Part shown: piece after piece, positions 60,349 to 64,000 of the stretch
How the letters are laid out: each line of letters opens with the position of its first letter
Numbering within the stretch: position 1 is the first letter of the stretch
NCBI RefSeq assembly: GCF_042655385.1
Contig: NZ_JBHSMA010000002.1
Coordinates: 248,001 to 312,000, forward strand
DNA from: Larkinella bovis
GTDB lineage: Bacteria; Bacteroidota; Bacteroidia; Cytophagales; Spirosomataceae
Direction of reading: 5' to 3'
DNA: 64,000 nucleotides
Program-made: the position numbers and the translations under genes
The notes under the pieces: generated by a model
Told to the model about the DNA's origin: nothing
What the model saw: only the letters and a program-made list of their open reading frames with translations
Database searches by the model: none

Positions 60349-61386
60349 TTAACTCAAAATTTTCCGGCAGAATTCGAGGCATTTGCCGACTTCGGCCACG
60401 GACGTTGAGCCTTGCGGTACCTTATATTCCAGCTCGATGGTAGCCGGAAACTTGTATTTCTGGCTGCGCATCAGTCCCAGGACTTCAGTGAGGGGGGTAT
60501 CGCCCTGTCCCCAGGGCAGGTTGCCTTTGCCGTTGGCCGGGGTTTGCCGGTCTTTGATGTGCATGCTGGCAATGCGGTCGTGTTTTTGCCGGATCAGACC
60601 CAGCGGATCGGGTTGGCCGGCGGCTATGTAGTGCCCTAAATCGAAGTTCATCGCATTGCCGGGCGATTGGGCCAGGGCGGTATCCCAGAACGTGGGCGTC
60701 TGCTGCTCGTGGCCGTGGTAGCCCACCCGAATGCCGTGTTTCTGCGCCATTGTGCCGAGCTTGAGCGTATGGGCGTCGTTGGCCGGATGCTCGAGGGTTA
60801 CCTGGTTGGCCCCCAGTGCTTTGGCAGCCCGCATGCCGTAGTCGATGTCGGCGTCGGAGCTCTGCATGCCGAAGGCGTCGGGTTTGAAACCGTAGATCGT
60901 CACACCGGCCTGGCTATACATTTTCCGGAGTTGCTCGAACTTGGTCATGGGCACCGACTGCCGCCAGTTGGCCAGTTCCGTGCGGTACGCTTTCAGTTGC
61001 GCTTCGGCTTCGGTCAGGGTCTTTTGTTCGTCGGTGGTTAACGTCTGGTTTTCACGGCGTTTGCGCATGAGCGGAGAAAGCGCCCGCATGTCCACCGTAT
61101 TTTTGGGGGCACCGGCAAACGATTCCGCGGGGCCACCCATCAGTTCAATGGCGCTCACCCCGCTGTCCAGAATGTATTTCAGCGTTGCGTCGGCGCTCTG
61201 GTCGGGCATATCGCGGTACGAATACGTAATCACACCGACCTGCACGCCATTGATCAGGGAATTCGGTTTGCCCAGGTTACGGATCAGGGCCGGAGCACCG
61301 AAAAGTTTCTTGGGCGCAAAAAGGGCACCCGCTACGGCCACGGCGGACGCTTCCAGAAAGTGACGACGACTTGGATTGGATTTCAT
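60349..61386 (-). CDS. Tat-exported sugar isomerase/epimerase-like protein
   Basis: 345 residues. The twin-arginine signal SRRHFLEASAVAVAGALF at the N terminus predicts folded export. The xylose-isomerase-like TIM barrel follows, with GVSAIELMGGP, LEHPANDAHTLKLGTMA, RVGYHGHEQQTP, NFDLGHYIAAGQPDPLG, ASMHIKDRQTPANGKGN and FPATIELEYKVP. The acidic and His positions look like intact metal ligands. Exported members of this family are common in Bacteroidota and are often annotated as sugar phosphate isomerases, although periplasmic sugars would not be phosphorylated. It stands alone, divergent from the remnant and kinase region. Confidence 0.87.
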   Translation of the reverse strand: MKSNPSRRHFLEASAVAVAGALFAPKKLFGAPALIRNLGKPNSLINGVQVGVITYSYRDMPDQSADATLKYILDSGVSAIELMGGPAESFAGAPKNTVDMRALSPLMRKRRENQTLTTDEQKTLTEAEAQLKAYRTELANWRQSVPMTKFEQLRKMYSQAGVTIYGFKPDAFGMQSSDADIDYGMRAAKALGANQVTLEHPANDAHTLKLGTMAQKHGIRVGYHGHEQQTPTFWDTALAQSPGNAMNFDLGHYIAAGQPDPLGLIRQKHDRIASMHIKDRQTPANGKGNLPWGQGDTPLTEVLGLMRSQKYKFPATIELEYKVPQGSTSVAEVGKCLEFCRKILS

Positions 61387-61630
61387 GAGGTTTCGAGTCT
61401 GCTAACGTGTCTACTTGATGCTGTCAGGTATTTAGTCCTTTAAGCGAACTTAGGCTGGATTTTACCCGGATTGACTTGACATTTCCGAAGCGATCCGAAC
61501 AAATGAATCGTCGCGTCGACCTTTTGGCCGGAAAACCGCAGGGAACACGGGGGGAAACTCAAACCGGATAAACCCGCCCACACCATCAGACAGATGCCGT
61601 CAATGAAAAGGTGGACTCAACCTGAATGGC

Positions 61631-61720
61631 CTCAATTTGACACTCGTCGGAACGGTAACGGGGAAAGCGCCGAGTACTTTTGAGCAGTTTGCGCGGGATT
61701 ATACCCCCATGTTTGCCTGA
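61631..61720 (+). pseudogene. 3' remnant of a gene, NmrA/SDR-like C terminus suspected
   Basis: Within the 547-base gap 61387-61933 a reading frame ends GTVTGKAPSTFEQFARDY and then TPMFA-stop. This resembles the last helix of NmrA-like NAD(P)-binding proteins, where a G-x-x-P-x-(S/T)-F-E-x-F pattern is common. An in-frame TGA lies about 30 bases upstream and no complete gene precedes it. The terminator at 61752 would be its original end. The rest of the gap shows only the promoter of the next gene. Confidence 0.4.
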
Positions 61721-61751
61721 TTCCGGGCAAGCTGTTGCCGATGACAATTCC

Positions 61752-61790
61752 GATCAGAAAAACCGGACGGGCTGTCCGGTTTTTCTGATC
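61752..61790. terminator. Perfect 17-bp terminator hairpin
   Basis: GATCAGAAAAACCGGAC (61752-61768) is exactly complementary to 61774-61790 with loop GGGCT. The GC part CCGGAC/GTCCGG is followed by TTTTTC in both directions, so it works both ways. No intact gene now ends here. Confidence 0.75.
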
Positions 61791-61832
61791 ATGGATCCTT
61801 CGGAGACATATTGAGGTAAACCGGGAAATATT

Positions 61833-61865
61833 TTTGATACTATGGCCGGATGCCAGCTATCTTTA
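61833..61865 (+). promoter_or_regulatory. Promoter of the sensor kinase gene
   Basis: TTTG at 61833-61836, 21 bases, then TATCTTTA at 61858-61865. This fits the Bacteroidota TTTG-N(17-23)-TAnnTTTG consensus with one mismatch. The kinase ATG at 61934 lies about 60 bases after the expected start of transcription. Confidence 0.55.
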
Positions 61866-61933
61866 GCGAGTAAACAAAGAAGAAACGGATCTGATGCCTG
61901 CTAGCGGTGTCTGCTTTTAATGAACTGCGTTCG

Positions 61934-63136
61934 ATGAAATTCATTGCACCGTCGATCTGGATTACCGGAAGTAGATTACTTGGCTGGTACATGAAATGGG
62001 TCCTGTTGGCTTGTTGTACCGGTTTCTGGATAGCCTGTGAGCCTGCTCCCGTTAACGATGTCAACCGGGCCGCGGTTATTGGAGTGTCAAAAGGGGTGAA
62101 TGCGGCCCACCGGTTTCTGGACTCCGCGTATGACGGCATTCCGGATGCGGGTAGGATGGATCGTTACCGCAACTACCTGTTCCTGACCCGGCCGTATGGG
62201 CAGGCGGGAATTGAACAACGGGATGACGTAAAATCACTGGTTGATGAGGATCGTTTATTTGCGCTGTTTAATCGGGATTGGGTCAAAGGGGCATCAAACC
62301 GCGTGTCTCTTCTGGTTGTCGTGGCTTTTTTATCGATAGTGGTAATTAGTGCCCTGTTGAGCTGGCTGGGCTGGAAACGAACCCGGCGAAATCTGGCGGA
62401 ATCCACCGCCCTGAACCGGGTGATTTCCGAACAGAACCGAAACCTTCAGGCAACCCTGGCCGATCTGGAAAAAAGCCAGCAGGAAAACGACCGGTTACTG
62501 AAAGTAGTGGCCCACGACCTGCGGACCCCCTTGAGTTCCGTCAGTATGGCGGTCGGGCTGTTGCTGGAGGGCAAACCGCTCAGCCGGGATCCCCGGTTTT
62601 TTCTGGAGATGATCCGAGACTCGTCGGCCAGCGCGCTTGATCTGATCGATAACCTGCTTCATTCCAAGACCGTTCTCGATAAAAAGCGTGCCGTTGACCT
62701 TTCGGAGTTCCTGGCTTCCGGCGTGGAGATGCTTCAGCTCAAAGCCCGGGATAAAAAACAGTCGATTGAACTACAGACCGTACCGGTCCAGGTGATGATG
62801 GACCGGCAGAAAATGGGACGCGTGATGAGCAACCTGATTACCAACGCCATTAAATTCAGTCCGTCCGGATCCACCACTTATGTGCAGGCCGAAAAGCGGG
62901 GGGAGGTAGTGCTAATAACCGTCAAGGATCAGGGTATCGGCATTCCGGCGACCTTGCAGGACAACGTTTTCGATCTGTTCACGGCCGCAAAGCGACCCGG
63001 TACGGCGGGCGAGAAAACGTTTGGGTTGGGACTGGCCATTTCCCGGCAAATTGTAGAAGCGCACGGCGGAAAGCTCTGGTTTGAAACCGAAGAAAACCGG
63101 GGTACGACCTTTTTTGTTGAATTATCTATTTCGTAA
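61934..63136 (+). CDS. Membrane sensor histidine kinase with a shortened sensor region
   Basis: 400 residues from the ATG at 61934 (a GTG at 61907 and ATG at 61991 are alternatives). An N-terminal hydrophobic stretch with LLACCTGFWIAC may be a signal or lipobox. A short periplasmic part (VNAAHRFLDSAYDGIPDAG) recalls the first repeat of TPR-type sensor kinases. A membrane helix (VSLLVVVAFLSIVVISALLS, about 126-145) and coiled coil follow. The HisKA block is VVAHDLRTPLSSV and the ATPase blocks are NLITNAIKFSPSG, VKDQGIGIP and FGLGLAISRQIVEAHGG. No response regulator lies next to it. It overlaps the convergent last gene by 11 bases. Confidence 0.9.
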   Translation: MKFIAPSIWITGSRLLGWYMKWVLLACCTGFWIACEPAPVNDVNRAAVIGVSKGVNAAHRFLDSAYDGIPDAGRMDRYRNYLFLTRPYGQAGIEQRDDVKSLVDEDRLFALFNRDWVKGASNRVSLLVVVAFLSIVVISALLSWLGWKRTRRNLAESTALNRVISEQNRNLQATLADLEKSQQENDRLLKVVAHDLRTPLSSVSMAVGLLLEGKPLSRDPRFFLEMIRDSSASALDLIDNLLHSKTVLDKKRAVDLSEFLASGVEMLQLKARDKKQSIELQTVPVQVMMDRQKMGRVMSNLITNAIKFSPSGSTTYVQAEKRGEVVLITVKDQGIGIPATLQDNVFDLFTAAKRPGTAGEKTFGLGLAISRQIVEAHGGKLWFETEENRGTTFFVELSIS

Positions 63137-64000
63137 GGAGTTTATAATCAGATTTTTGCTGGCCCGACCAGGCTATGATGGCCGGGTATAAGTCCGCGAC
63201 GGTCTGCCCCGGTTGGCGGTTTTGATAGAGCCGAAGCAGCTCTTCGTTAAACTCCCGGAAGTGCCTGAACCCCCGCTGATTGACCATGTTGTTTTCCAGG
63301 TTCGTTTTCAGGGATTGAAAGGTTTGTTTATCGAACAGATCGGAATAAAGCAGCGTAACGAGCGCGTAGTTCATGTATTCTTCAAAACAGGCCAGCGGAT
63401 TGTTGTAATTGCCGGACGGTTTGCCGGTGGTGATCCAGTTCAGCAAATCCTGGTAGGCAACGGCGATTTCGCTGGCATACCGGTCGGCTTCTGGGTTGAG
63501 GTAACTATGGTTCAGTTCGGTAAACACAATCAGCATCCGTCCTCCCTTGACAATTGCAGCCGGTTGCTGGCTCATGAATGTAGTGATAAATGGGAAGTTA
63601 ATGTGAGCCTGAGCTTCCGTAAAACCGTTGTCGCTGAAGCTGTTCGCCGACTGATTCCAGCCAACCAATGGGGTAAAAATAACCTTGATGGCGGAATAGC
63701 GCGTACGTGGGAATTGTTTTTCCAGCCATTGTTTCATGGCAGCCACATCGACATTCTGCCGGAAGTCGGCTACCAGGCTAGCGTAGTAGGAACCGTGCTT
63801 TCGGAAAAAGGTCCGGTAATCCGACTGTTTGGCAAAAGACATCAGCAGCGGGATATACGGTTCCAGCGTATTGGTTTCGCCCCAGCTAACCCGGTCGTAG
63901 ACACCGGTTTTTTCAATCTGATCACCCGAAAAAGCATAGGCATAACTGTCCATTTTCAACGGGGCATATATGTCTTCGGACTGGGCCAGTAATGAGTCGA
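63126..64000 (-). CDS. DUF4932-like protein, 3' part (5' end outside window)
   Basis: The frame is open to the right edge (residues DSLLAQSEDIYAP precede the first internal TTG/ATG), so the start is outside. About 290 residues are visible: YIPLLMSFAKQSDYRTFFRK, LEKQFPRTRYSAIKVIFTPL, KGGRMLIVFTELNHSYLNPE, CFEEYMNYALVTLLYSDLFD. The FTELNHSYLNPEAD and EEYMNY pieces recall zinc-metallopeptidase-like helices (an H and two E residues), as in DUF4932 proteins of Bacteroidota. Function is unknown; secreted or periplasmic location is usual for the group but its signal is not in view. Confidence 0.7.
   Translation of the reverse strand, partial: DSLLAQSEDIYAPLKMDSYAYAFSGDQIEKTGVYDRVSWGETNTLEPYIPLLMSFAKQSDYRTFFRKHGSYYASLVADFRQNVDVAAMKQWLEKQFPRTRYSAIKVIFTPLVGWNQSANSFSDNGFTEAQAHINFPFITTFMSQQPAAIVKGGRMLIVFTELNHSYLNPEADRYASEIAVAYQDLLNWITTGKPSGNYNNPLACFEEYMNYALVTLLYSDLFDKQTFQSLKTNLENNMVNQRGFRHFREFNEELLRLYQNRQPGQTVADLYPAIIAWSGQQKSDYKLLTK

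Overview
The window reads as a chromosomal segment of a Bacteroidota member, most likely order Cytophagales and close to Spirosoma/Larkinella. The signs are a SusC/SusD pair with an ECF sigma/FecR regulator, a protein with a type IX secretion C-terminal domain, LytS/LytTR signalling, several Planctomycetes-style 'PVC' cytochrome proteins, TAnnTTTG-type promoter elements, and base composition somewhat above half G+C. I see no rRNA, tRNA, CRISPR array, insertion sequence or phage gene. Genes are dense and long, and both window edges cut through genes.

Layout. 1-14.6 kb: a cut tandem SGNH hydrolase; a TonB-dependent receptor; an intradiol-dioxygenase-like secreted protein; a LytS-type kinase and LytTR regulator with two paralogous secreted small proteins between them; a DUF1549/DUF1553 cytochrome protein divergent from a LysR regulator; threonine synthase; a PQQ dehydrogenase with a built-in cytochrome c domain. 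14.7-22.1 kb: a very large CotH-kinase secreted protein with near-identical internal repeats, and a HEAT-repeat PVC cytochrome lipoprotein, separated by an 85-bp imperfect palindrome.

22.3-31.9 kb is the most interesting block: a class I lanthipeptide cluster on the minus strand. A full-length LanB dehydratase, a C39-peptidase ABC exporter, a HlyD adaptor and a LanC cyclase are packed with overlaps or 3-bp spacing. Two short precursor genes (46 and 48 codons) have matching GG-type leaders and cores that each hold two T-x3-C ring motifs. A luciferase-like flavin/F420 oxidoreductase lies between the precursors. Both precursors share a conserved upstream block with GTAAC/GCAAC direct repeats 21 bp apart, and each is followed by a hairpin that looks like an attenuator.

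32.1-48.5 kb: a GH43 glycosidase, a DUF6807-PVC cytochrome fusion, then ECF sigma, FecR, SusC (with STN domain), SusD and a VCBS/UnbV lipoprotein, a standard glycan-uptake and signalling set. 48.7-54 kb: a small orphan gene, a TonB receptor and a GAF-domain protein. 54.1-57.4 kb: an oxidative L-galactose/L-fucose-type sugar cluster (aldo/keto reductase, zinc alcohol dehydrogenase, isomerase, mutarotase). 57.6-64 kb: SGNH hydrolase, esterase, UDP-GlcNAc 2-epimerase, Tat-exported sugar isomerase, a decayed gene remnant with an intact terminator, a sensor kinase, and a cut DUF4932-like gene.

Two sequence-wide signals are not explained by genes: the heptamer AAACCGG/CCGGTTT is strongly over-represented in all frames and between genes, and an intergenic inverted repeat built on AAACCGTATACCG occurs at about 6.3 and 57 kb. 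All functional calls come from reading motifs by eye; no database search was run.
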